From positions 124,001-188,000 of the forward strand of contig ML682232.1 in the NCBI GenBank assembly GCA_007922195.1: DNA of 64,000 nt, in the 5' to 3' direction. The notes below the pieces were generated by a model, which had not been told where the DNA came from, made no database searches, and was given only the letters and a program-made list of their open reading frames with translations. Position numbers and translations under genes: made by a program. This document shows, piece by piece, positions 48,195 to 57,980 of this stretch (its first letter is position 1; each line of letters starts with the position of its first letter). Source of the stretch: Podocnemis expansa (taxonomy: Eukaryota > Chordata > Testudines > Podocnemididae).

Positions 48195-49287
48195 TAGCCT
48201 CCCTCCCTTCTCAGGTGAAGTCCATCCCTAGCAAACAATCTCCTATCCATGAATGCCTCCCAGTGCCAATACATCCCAAAGCCCTCCTTGTAACACCACT
48301 GCCTGAGCCATCTGTTAACTGCCAGAATCTTCTCACAGCTGTGTTGTCCTCCTCTAGGGACAGGCAGAATCCCACTAAAGAAGACCTGAGCCTCCAGCTC
48401 CTTGAGTCCTCCCCAGCCTGGCATAGTCTCCTTTGATAGATTCCAATGAGAATCTAGCTATATCGTTCATACCCACATGAAGAACAATCAGAGGATTCTT
48501 TCCTGCTCCCATGAGGAATCCTATTCAGCCTCAGATCCACATCATGTATCTTAGCTCCAGGCAAGCAGCACACCCTCCTGTTCTCAGGGTCACTTCTAGT
48601 TATAGGCCTGTCTGTCCTTCTCAGCAGAGAGTCCCCAATCACATACATTTGCCGTTTCCTGGCAACAGTGTGCTTCTCCAGTCTATCCCCAGTTCTCTCT
48701 GTCTGGGAGTCATGATGTCTACAGCTGCTGGTCGCAATCCTCTGCATCTGCTCCTGACTGCTCCTTGGGCTCTTGTGTATCACCAGAGGCTCAACTCCCC
48801 TTTGAATGGGACTAGCTGCTCTCCTCTTCTTTCTCACATTCCCACCTTCACTGTTCACCTGCTGGACTCCTTCATTTGCTAATTCAGCAAACCTGTTACT
48901 GAGTTCTATTTCACCTTCACTAACTGGTCTTTTTCTCTGCTGCCTTCTCACAGTCACATGTTTCCACTGCTCCCTTTCCTCACCTAGCAGTCTCCCCTCG
49001 GAAGTGGTTGCTCCTGTTTCCATCTACAGGTCTGAGTTTTTGTCTCCAGTCCTTTGCTCCATCAACTGTTCAAACCCCCTTCTAAACTCAACGATAGTTG
49101 CCACCTGCATCTCCAACCCTCGGATTTTCTCCTCCAACAGCTCTATGAGACAGCACTTTGTACAAACAAAATTCTTTGGGGTTACACTCTCCAAGATAAT
49201 GTACATCCCACAGCTTCCACATCCTCTCATCTTCATTGTCTCTTCTCTTGTTGGAGTGATTTCTGCTGCTACCTCCATCTCTGCCAT
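48195..49287 (-). pseudogene. CR1 ORF1: zinc-finger and SGNH-esterase protein, broken
   Basis: Start Met at 49285-49287 (MAEMEVAAE). The N-terminus has CGSCGMYI and, about 20 residues on, FVCTKC: a paired CxxC zinc finger, followed by a short coiled-coil-like stretch (LLEEKIRGLEMQ). After one in-frame TAG (49024-49026) comes a basic region, then an SGNH-hydrolase domain: block I VIGDSLLRR (Ser), block III read as HVGMNDIA in another frame near 48460, and block V RDGLHL near 48215 (Asp and His). CR1 ORF1 proteins with this esterase are known; they bind RNA or act in RNP assembly, and the esterase's role is unclear. One stop and at least one frameshift (near 48490) disable it. Confidence 0.88.
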
Positions 49288-49307
49288 AAGTCTCTTTTAC
49301 CCCCTCC

Positions 49308-49544
49308 AAACTCCCCTGTTAACAGCTCTGTTGCCTGCAGCTAGTGCTGCTGCTTGCTTGAGTGGCTGCCTTTATAGCTCCCCCAATAGGAAGGCTCCAC
49401 CCTAATTGGGGTCACCTGATCCCAACTGCCACTCAGCCCCTGCAAACTGAGAGAGGAAAAAAAAAAAAAGCCAAACCAGAAAACAAACACACGGCACTCT
49501 CAACTCCACAGAACTCCTCTACAGTCCCTAACTCCCTCTCAAAC
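49308..49544 (-). repeat. CR1 5' UTR tandem unit 1 (about 232 bp)
   Basis: It begins CAAACTCCCCTGTTAACAGC. The same words restart at 51863 (CAAACTCCCCTATTAACAGC), which corresponds to 49540 once the Tx1 insert is removed, giving a unit of about 232 bp. The second unit is cut by the LTR and ends near 52697. Tandem 5' UTR promoter units are known in several LINE families. Includes an A-run at 49457-49469. Confidence 0.75.
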
Positions 49545-51710
49545 AACCTGTACCTGGTCCGGGACCTCCTGGAGCTCAGGTGTAGGGACAGTCTGTCGTT
49601 CGCCCTCCTGGCCCTGGACCAGGAGAAAGCGTTCGACAGGGTGGACCACGGGTACCTCCTGGGCACCCTGCAGGCGTTCGGCTTCGGGCCACGCTTTGTG
49701 GTTTTTCTCCGGGTGCTGTACGCCTTCGCAGAGTGCCTGGTCAAGCTCAACTGGACCCTGACCGAGCCGGTCAGCTTTGGGCAAGGAGTGGGTCAAGGCT
49801 GCCCGCTGTCCAGCCAGCTGTACGCTCTGGCCATCGAGCCCTTCCTTTGTCTCCTCCGTCGGAGGTTGACGGGGTTGGTGCTCCATGAGCCAGAGCTGCG
49901 GCTGGTCCTGTCAGCGTACGCCGACGACATGCTCCTCGTGGTCCAGGACCCGGGCGACCTGGGACGGTTGGAGGCTTGCCAGGCCATCTACTCGGCGGCC
50001 TCCTCCGCCTGGGTCAACTGGGTCAAGAGCTCTGGCCTGACAGTAGGGGCCGGGTGGTCGGTGGGCCCCCTCCCGCCTGCACTTCAGGCCATCCGGTGGA
50101 GCGCGGGTCTGCTGCTCTATCTCGGCATTTACCTTTCTGCCACCCATCCCTCCCCGGACGAGAACTGGCATGATTTGGAGGACAGGGTCGTTGGGCAGCT
50201 GCGGAGATGGACCTGACTGCTGCGGTGCCTCTCCCTCCGTGGGAGGGCACTGGTGGTCAACCAGCTCGTCCTGTCCATGCTCTGGCACCGGCTCAACACC
50301 CTGGTCCCACCCCCGACATTCCTGGCCTATCTCCAGAAGACAGTTCTGGAGTTCTTCTGGCCAGGACTGCACTGGGTCTCTGCAGGGATTCTGAGCCTCC
50401 CCCTGGAGGAAGGAGGGCAGGGCCTGTGCTGTGTCCACAGCCAGGTCCACACCTTCCGCCTCCAGGCCCTGCAGAGACTCCTTTATGGTGCAGGTAGTCT
50501 GGCGTGGAGCCACCTGGCACACACTCTCCGCCGCCGCTACCAAGGGCTCCGATACAACCGGCAGCTCTTTTATATCCAGCTGAGAGGTGGTCCGCGAGAC
50601 CTCTCCGAGCTGCCGGCCTTCTACCAGGACCTCCTCCAGACCTGGAGGCTTCTTTTAGCCTCCAGGGCCCTTGTGCCCACCGAGGGGGAGGACCTCCTCG
50701 CGGAGCCCCTGCTACACAACCCCCATCTACGTGTGCAGGTGGTGGAGGTCCCCTCCGTGAGGCGGCGGTTGGTCCTGGCAGGTGTCACCAGGATCGGAGA
50801 CCTCCTGGACTACGCCCAGGGGGACTGGGTGGACCCCCTCACGCTTGCCCGGCGCATGGGGCTCTCCACCCTTCGCGCCCCCCTCTGTTCGGGCCTACCT
50901 CGAGCGGGTTCTGCGAGAGGGTACTCCCCACCCCCCTCTCAGTCCTGGCCCTCCGGAGCTTGTTATCGGGCCCTGCCCCTGCGAGCCCCCCCGGCAGTCC
51001 CCGTCCCATATGCCAAGTCGGCTGCTGGACTTGCAGCCGGCCCCCTTCCCAACCGCGCCTCGACAATATCTGTACGCGCTCGTGCTCCACACCATTCATT
51101 TCCTCGCCCTCGCGTCCCGCCCCGATACCAAATGGTGGGACCTTCTTCCATCTGCAGAGGGCAAGGACCCCCGGTGGGCCAGCCTTTACTCCACCCTGAC
51201 CCCACGGCCCACCGGGGACATCAGTTGGCGGCTCCTCCATGGAGCCGTGAGCACGGGCGTGTACTTGGCGCGGTTCACCGTCCGCCCCGAGGCTGTCCCT
51301 TTTGCGGCGTGAGGGAGACCCTGGCGCACGCTTACTTAGAATGCGCCAGGTTGCAGCCCCTTTTCCAGCTCCTCCAGAACCTCTTCCTGAGGTTCTGGCT
51401 GCACTTTTCCCCACACATGTTCATTTACGCACTCCCTATCCGAGGCCCCACAAAGTCGCGGGACCTCCTCGCCAACCTCCTCCTGGCCTACGTGAAACAG
51501 GCCATTTACAGGACCAGAGAGAGGAGGTTGGCTGAGGGAGGGGCCTGCAAGTGTGGGGCTTATTTCCGGTCCCTCGTTCGCGCACGTCTCTGGGCAGAGT
51601 TCCTCTGGGCGGCATCTGCTAGCTCCCTCGACAGCTTCCGGGAGCAGTGGGCGCTGTCCAGGGTTCTCTGCTCGGTGTCCCCTTCCGAGTCCCTCATTAT
51701 GTACCTGTGA
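49545..51710 (+). pseudogene. Tx1-clade LINE ORF2 (RT and C-terminus), partial
   Basis: The reverse transcriptase of an L1-like element of the Tx1 clade (named from frog Tx1); proteins like it are often labelled 'Transposon TX1 149 kDa protein' in reptile annotation. Visible RT blocks: motif A LALDQEKAFDRVDHG, motif B FGQGVGQGCPLSSQLY, motif C SAYADDMLLVVQ. One TGA stop (50214-50216) follows RRWT, and the frame then resumes in phase (ALVVNQLVLSMLWHRL). Between about 50870 and 51295 the family-like sequence is in another frame (FLALASRPDTKWWDLLP, GDISWRLLHGAVSTG), then it returns at CPFCGVRETLAHAYLEC, a CCHC-like finger. So the piece has one stop and two compensating frameshifts. The endonuclease and ORF1 are missing. 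Few lesions suggest a younger age than the CR1. Confidence 0.9.
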
Positions 51711-51854
51711 CCTCACACCCGTTCCTGGTTTTTTCATAATTTGTCCCAAGGAATCATTTGAAAGGGGGTCTAGTGCCACCTCCCCATAGGCTGGGGGAGG
51801 GGTTTTAGAAGTGGGTGGGCTGGTGCCCACCCACCACCGCCCGCTTTCAATAGG
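49545..51854 (+). mobile_element. 5'-truncated Tx1-clade (L1-like) LINE inserted in CR1
   Basis: CTCCCTCTCAAAC at 49532-49544 and 51855-51867 is a perfect 13-bp TSD. The insert is strikingly GC-rich against AT-rich surroundings. It starts inside the RT domain and runs through the C-terminus to a short 3' UTR (51713-51854) ending without a clear poly(A). The orientation is opposite to the host CR1. Confidence 0.92.
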
Positions 51855-52697
51855 CTCCCTCTCAAACTCCCCTATTAACAGCCCTATTACCTGCAGCTGG
51901 TGCTGCAGCTTGTGTAACCTGCTAGGGTGGGCTCAAATGCATTCACTTGCCCCTCTCCAGTGCCTAATAGAGAAACCTCTGCAGAAAGCAGCTGGAGAGC
52001 CAGGATCCAGTCTGTTCAGGACTCACAGCGAAGACTGCTCAGAGTTCCCATCCCACATTAAACTACCATTCAGCATAAACATAACTTTATTAACCAACTA
52101 AACAAACCTTATTCTAAGAAAGCATGATAAATTTAAACAAAACAGTAAGAAACCCAGGAGTCCCAATGTTCAGGTGGAGTCACCCTTATCTCAATTGCAG
52201 TCTTTTAAGTCCTTGAGGCTTGAATGCAAAAGAGAACCAATCCTCATCTTCTCTGGCTGCAGGAATCTTCAGCTGGAATCCATGCAGTCCTTCCTTTCCT
52301 CTCCTCAACCAGCACCATGCAATCAGGTCACTGGCCATCCAGCTTTCAGGTCCACAACAGAAAACTCCCCTGTAAAACAGTCCAAAGCATGGAGAAAACA
52401 TCCTGCAGCCCACTCCGGGCTCAGCTCCTCTCACTCAGTCCCTCAGCATATGGACTCTGTAGCTCTCTCTGTTTGCTCCTCTCCAGGCTGCTCCTCTCAG
52501 GCTTCTCCCTGGGCATGTAACTCCAGCGTAACACTAAACTTGTGGAGCATGCTCAATGTGCTCCCACACCCTTTTACCAGAAGGTTCTGGTTTCTGGGCT
52601 ATAAAGTCTGCTCACCAACGTAACCTAGCCATAAGGGATCACTAAAAGAGATTATACCTTTTTAGGCACATGGGTTACACTTGCTTGAGTGGCTGAC
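51855..52697 (-). repeat. CR1 5' UTR unit 2, split by a solo LTR
   Basis: CR1 sequence continues at 51868-51912 ('aacagccctattacctgcag') and resumes at 52684 ('cttgagtggctg'), matching the order in unit 1 ('ctgcttgcttgagtggctg' near 49351-49369). It diverges after about 52697, where I place the CR1 5' truncation. Confidence 0.75.
51913..52679 (-). mobile_element. Solo LTR, copy 2 (family of 25191-25963)
   Basis: CTTG at 51909-51912 and 52680-52683 flanks a 767-bp element whose plus-strand ends are TGTAACC and GGTTACA. It aligns in reverse complement with the 25.2 kb LTR from end to end, including 'ggagaggagcaaacagag', 'ttgcattcaagcc' and the AATAAA (plus-strand TTTATT, 52086-52091). No internal retroviral sequence remains, so it is a solo LTR. 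It landed inside the CR1 5' UTR. Confidence 0.9.
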
Positions 52698-54889
52698 ATA
52701 TAGAAGCTGCTGAAATGTGCAAGCTCTATTCCTCTTTGAAACCTAAGACTAGAATGGTGTGTAACTGTTTTTAACCTTATAAATAACTTATTTTTTCATA
52801 GTTAAACATTTAGTTAACATAGGATTTGCAGCAAGCATTGATTTTGAGAGATCTCAGGCACATTTGAATGTGGGATATGTGGTGGGTCCTTTGGGACTGG
52901 GAAAAACCTGAGTATTGTAAATTTTTTTAGTGCGAAGACCATCTATCACAAAGACTGGCTTGCCCAGATCACACAATAGAGTAGAGTGCCCAAGGCACTG
53001 TCTGACTCTCTGTTTAGGCTATTGTAGTGCTTAAGCAGTCAAGACTTGATGAAAGGTTGGTGAACTCTAATTATAGATCACACAACCATTCTGGGATTTG
53101 TGCTGGTTTGTAACAGCCTGCCCTGAGGTTGGTACCCATGTTCACAAGCCACTCCAGACAGCTTCACAGAAACACCTGCTGTGCAGTCTGTTGAAGGTAA
53201 AAAACACACTGAATACCAGTCTGTGATGTTCACAGGATCCTTCTTCTTATCGCAAGAGGATGCTGGCTGAAACCCTGGGCAAACTGGGTAACTGAGCAGT
53301 AATTAAAAACAACAAGTACCCATGGGAAAGGCAAGTGAGAACAGAAATCCATGGGAATGGCAGCTCACATCCAGGAGGAGCAGTGTAAGCTGCTTCCAAA
53401 CCTTGTTGGGAGACCCATCAGGAGCTCAGTGGGGCTATGCAGTTAGGCTGCTAAGTTAGAAGCCAGAGACAATTTCCTCCACCTCATTCAGTTCAAGCCC
53501 TGTCCATGGATGAGGCTGTTAAAGGAGATAGCACCACCACTACCTACCACCCCAGCTAGGATCCCTGGCTGTGTTTTCCTTTGTTTTTCCAAATACGCTG
53601 TACCAGGGCAAATGAGAAGGCCACATACGTGGAACATGTGGAGCATTCTTTCTTTTTTTGGTTGAGTTGTAGGTGGCATGTGATAGATATGTTAGTTTGT
53701 GCAATTTAAAATGTATTCTTGGGCCCAGCTATTCTTGTCTGCAGACTTCTTTCCTGCATGTGAGTACTTGTAATGGTCTGTGTTCAATGACCCATTATTT
53801 CTTCTTCACATTGACAGTTACATCTAGGAAATTGATTTGTTCTGGAAGGTAATAGTCGTGGAGGAACTGATGAACCATGCTGGTTCCTGTAGCTACTGCA
53901 GTGACTTGTAGGAGCATGTCATTGTTAAAACTAAGTGATTGTGACCATGAATTCAATCTGTTCTGCGATAGCATCCTGTGGATGTTGATGTTGTGTGGTT
54001 GAAATAATGAATTAGGAAGCTATTAAACACTGAATTTAGCACAGATGTTTCTATTTGTAACAGATTAGTAAAATTTCTGTATTCGATGGCCCTGAAACAC
54101 CCACTTCCATCTGTAGAGTACAGTGTAAACATTCTGGAATCTAATCAGAGTATTATTTTAATAGAAAACCCTGGAATCTTCTTGTACTTTCTTCTTTACT
54201 TTACTCTGGGTGTATTTATTAATTTATATGTAGAAATACTTTACCAGGGGCAAAATAGATAGCACAAAGCTAGCTCTCTATCAGTGAATAGTCCTATTGC
54301 AGACAATGCACTGCAAACAAATCACGGTATATTCTGTATGCACAAGCAAAAAAGTGGCAACTGAGAGCATGAGGGTGATGGTAGTGTATTTATGATATAC
54401 TCAGACAAAGGACCATTTGTTGCTTTTTCAAGTACTGGTAGGCTCACTTCAGTCTATCTTTAAGGAAATGAACATACCTGCCTAAAAGAGGAAATTTTTA
54501 ACAAAGGGCTAATGAGACAGCAAGACTGATCTGGTATGTTCTGTGTGAGGGAGTCCCGCAAGCATTACATAAATGGGCTCATTCACATAATAAAGCAGCT
54601 TAGCAACTCCCTTTAAGTGTTTTCCGGTACATTTCCTACCCCTTTCTTCTAGATGTGTGGCATTGAAAAATTAGGGATTTCAAGATTACTCTTATCTTTT
54701 ACACTTTGTTCTATCCTCTCTGACCCTCAGTGTGAACTGACCTCAGAAAAACATGATCTAATTACAAAAGTCCATAAACTGTCCTACAAACAATATCCAG
54801 TATCACATATGAGGATTAGGAGGAGTTTAAAAAAAGAGCTATAAGAATACTTGAGGTCTAGGAAATGTACCTTGGAATGAAAGAGTGAC
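52698..54889. other. No recognised feature
   Basis: Mixed-composition DNA with short frames only. Nothing supportable. Confidence 0.45.
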
Positions 54890-55200
54890 TTAAGGAGTTT
54901 GGTCTGCTTATTGAAAAGGATCTTAAATGACTTGATCACAGTCTATAGATACTTATCCAGGAAGATTTCTAATATTAGAGGATGCCTTTGTCACAAACAA
55001 GCAATATTAGAAGATCTTGTGGCTGGAAGATTAAGATGGCCATTTTTACAATGAGGGAAATTAATCACTGTAGTAGGTTACCAAGAGAGATGGTAGATTC
55101 CCATCTCTTGAAAGTCTTTCTAAAAATGATGATCTAGTTCAATCACTAGTTGTTGGCTTTAGCACAGGAATTATGAAATGCTATAATTCCCATTATGGGG
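54890..55200 (+). mobile_element. Old CR1-type LINE fragment (ORF2 C-terminus and 3' side)
   Basis: 'cttgatcacagtctatagat', 'gaagatcttgtggctggaag', 'atttttacaatgaggg' and 'aattaatcactg' follow the CR1/L3 C-terminal coding order. In one frame FTMREINHCSRLPREM lines up with FLTIRGVKFWNSLPREM in the 44.7 kb CR1. Several stops. More diverged than the large CR1, so older. Confidence 0.72.
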
Positions 55201-56034
55201 GTGGACGTGTCCAGATCAGGGATGGTCATAATTCCTTGTTGCTTTAAATTTGACGAATCCACAACACGCAGCAAAGATGAAACAAGGTTGTTGTAAATAA
55301 AACACCATGCAAAATCAGTTCATTGATCCATCCTGGTCTTTCACATGCTACATGTGGCATAAACATGAACTATTTTTACTCTTGGAAGCTAAAAATTACT
55401 TTAAAGTTCTGGGACATTATTCAGTGTCATTTATATATGATCTGGCAGGAAGACACCCCTTCTATTATTAATAGAAAAATATTAACTAGAATGATGCTAA
55501 CATTACTTATGTATTCTTTTCTATTTTCTCTGTGGCTTCTCCTGGCTCCTGTATTCTGCTAGTGTGCAATCTTTTGCGCTCCCTCTCTGCATCTTTAGCC
55601 ATTGTCATTTGTTTACTCTTTTCTAGACTTTGTCCAAGATACTGCTGTTCCAAGAAGCCAGTGAGTTCTCCTGAGTAGTAGCTTGTCAAAGAGTCTGCAG
55701 ATCTGCCTCCTACTGACTGTCTTGTTTAAAAGTTGAAAGAAGCATCACTTTGAAAAAATGATGTGCAGCTGCTGCCTGTGGTGCTTCACAGAGAGCTTTG
55801 ACAAAAGGCAGGTAATGCAAGTGTGCTTAGATACACTACAAATTTAGTTTGGAAATTGAAGGAAAAAACCCACACAACAGGAAAAATGGCCTTTTGGTTT
55901 CTGAAACTTGTTGAACTGAAAAGTTTTAATGATTATTTTTTAAAAGAGTGCCATTTTCAAAACCACAAAACTCAGCTTAATAAAGGCAAATGTGGGAGCA
56001 TGAATAGTTGTTGAAACACAGAACTGAAAATTAG
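55201..56034. other. No recognised feature
   Basis: AT-rich; short frames only. Confidence 0.45.
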
Positions 56035-56220
56035 GGGATGTCTGTTCTGTTTCTGCTCTTCTACTGACTTCCTTTGAGATCCTGGACAAGTCACTTGACC
56101 TCCCTGTGACAGTGATGTCCCATCTGTAAAATAGGGTTTAATACTTCTTCTTGGGCATGTCAGGAGGCTGCATGAATTGTCCATAAAGTGTTTTACATAG
56201 CACCTTTCCATTAAATACCA
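56035..56220 (+). repeat. MIR SINE
   Basis: 'tcctggacaagtcacttgac', 'ctccctgtgac', 'cccatctgtaaaataggg', 'taatact' and 'ataaagtgttttacatag' reproduce the MIR core and 3' region in order. The clearest MIR in the window. Confidence 0.72.
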
Positions 56221-56924
56221 CAAGTCTCAATGATATCTCCTGGTCCAGACTGAGTACTGGAAGATCTAATAGGTGATGATAGCAATTAAGGAAAATGTTG
56301 GATGTTTTTTATTCACATATTCTGCTACTTTTCTACAATAGAACTCACTTAAAAGAATGCCACTTAAAGGAATAGAGAGCCAAGGTGATAAAGTGGTATC
56401 TTTTTATTTGGCCAACATCTGGTGATGAGGGAGTTAAGCACTAGAGACTGTCAAGTTGGTCCATGACCCACCTTGTTTCCTGAATATCCTGGGACTGACA
56501 CAGATACAACACTGCATACAATGAGATTAAAGGAATATAAGTTTTAGAGGAATAAATTTTGCCCCTCACATGACTGTATACATTTCCATACCAAATTGTG
56601 TTAACGTTTTACTCTACAGATTATTCTTATTAAAAACATAAAAAACAAGGAGTTTCAACCATTCTGCAGTTTTCTTTTCCTGTCTGTGGTGGCAGGAGGG
56701 AAGCAGTGGTATCTATCACTTCCCAGGTAGAATTTTCTGATCTTGTATCAGAGTTCAATTCCTAACTTTTTTTGGCTTTGTTTTAGGCTTGTTCTAAAAC
56801 TTGTCTTCATGAGCCTCACACCTCTGCTACCTGTAATGGTAGTGGATCCAAAGCCATAAGCACAGCCGGTCTTGTGAGAGATTAATTTTCTTCTAAGCTG
56901 GCTGCAGTCGCTGTCCGTTTAGCC
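56221..56924. other. No recognised feature
   Basis: AT-rich spacer; nothing assigned. Confidence 0.45.
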
Positions 56925-56927
56925 TTG

Positions 56928-57208
56928 GGGTATGTCCACACAGGCTTCTTATTTCAAAACAACAGAGGTTGTTTCAAAATAAGAAGTGGCATGTCCACAT
57001 GATGCACCATTATTTCAAAACCATTAAACCTTGCATCTGATCGAAATAGCCATTGTTTTGAAACAGCCATTTTGAAACAATAGCTATTTCGAAAGCAGGC
57101 TTTCCCTTAATTTGAATTAACTAACTGTTAATTCGAATTCACTTATTTCGAAATAACTCATTTCAAAATGGGTTATTTCGAAATAATGATGTATGTGTGG
57201 ACATAGCC
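56928..57208. mobile_element. MITE with GGGTATGTCCACACA termini, 281 bp
   Basis: Left end GGGTATGTCCACACA; right end reversed GGCTATGTCCACACA (one mismatch). TTG flanks both sides (56925-56927, 57209-57211), a 3-bp TSD. The interior is built from TTATTTCGAAATAA palindromes (57143-57156, 57173-57186) and TTTCAAAAT words. A 3-bp TSD suggests PIF/Harbinger, but TTG is not the usual TWA target, so the superfamily is open. Confidence 0.82.
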
Positions 57209-57211
57209 TTG

Positions 57212-57747
57212 GAGAGCGACATGTGCCTGACAGCTGCTTGGCCTGTCTGTCAAAACAGGTCTGAATCTGAATCTCCTTGAGCAATCCCTGAAGCGCACCT
57301 CCATTCTTGAAGATTGGACATCAAGCTCCAGATTGGATTGTCTATGAAGACTCAGGATCAGTACCCTTGTCAGCAATGAAATGATGCACGCAATCAGCGC
57401 TGGAAGGAGATTGGTTTGCTCTTGCAGGGTAAGAGTTTTGTCTGCCAAAATCCAGCTCTGCACCTAAGGCACCAAAGGCCTGGTACTGCCTCAGAACTCA
57501 GGTGCAGGGAAAGTACGGCTAATGGCACTTAAAACAATTCCCAAGACAAGAGAAGCTGAGGGACTAATAACCACCTCTCTCTGCTCAGAAGAATCACATG
57601 CAGCCCTCTCATAACACAAGGACAAGTGTCATTGTCAACTTCTGGTTCCACATTTAAGGACTGAGAGACAACTAGAGTGCCTACATCATTGTTTTGTTTT
57701 TGTTTTTTTTTTAAATCAGGCCTGACTAGAACAATCGCCCTGATATG
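57212..57747. other. No recognised feature
   Basis: Non-coding. A T-run lies near 57690-57711. Confidence 0.45.
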
Positions 57748-57755
57748 TACTAGAG

Positions 57756-57972
57756 CAGTGGTTCCCAACATTGTATCTGCCATGGCACACCTTGCTACCT
57801 TTAATCAATTTGAGGCACACCACAATATAGTTTCCAAATGGACTCATTAATATTCATGAGCCTATGAGCCAATCCAGAGCTCTTTGAGTAGTTTTTCAAT
57901 AAATTTTGTGGCACACCTTCTCAGGCCTCATGGCACACCTGTGTGCCACAGCATGCTGGTTGGGAAACACTA
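57756..57972. mobile_element. Non-autonomous hAT element, 217 bp
   Basis: It starts CAGTGGTTCCCAACATT and ends GTTGGGAAACACTA. Flanks TACTAGAG (57748-57755) and TAGTAGAG (57973-57980) match at 7 of 8. Interior 'ccatggcacacc' and 'tggcacacctgtgtgccac' are complementary words. Confidence 0.87.
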
Positions 57973-57980
57973 TAGTAGAG

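Larger units (their letters stand above)
44226..52697 (-). mobile_element. Nearly full-length CR1 LINE broken by three younger insertions
   Basis: The 3' UTR is at the left ('tcagaagggaccaatgtgat', 'catgatttaaagactttaat', 'ccccaaatatggcaatcag'), ORF2 and ORF1 follow on the minus strand, and the 5' UTR repeats lie at the right. CR1 sequence occupies 44226-45808, 46374-49544, 51868-51912 and 52684-52697. The gaps are an RTE piece (45809-46362), a Tx1 piece (49545-51854) and a solo LTR (51913-52679), each with its own TSD. Without them the CR1 is about 4.8 kb, near full length for the family. All reading frames are broken, so it is dead. Confidence 0.93.

Noticed and set aside
49362..49544. Extension of the Tx1 RT frame upstream of 49545
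   Set aside because: The TSD shows that this part is CR1 5' UTR; the open frame through it is accidental.
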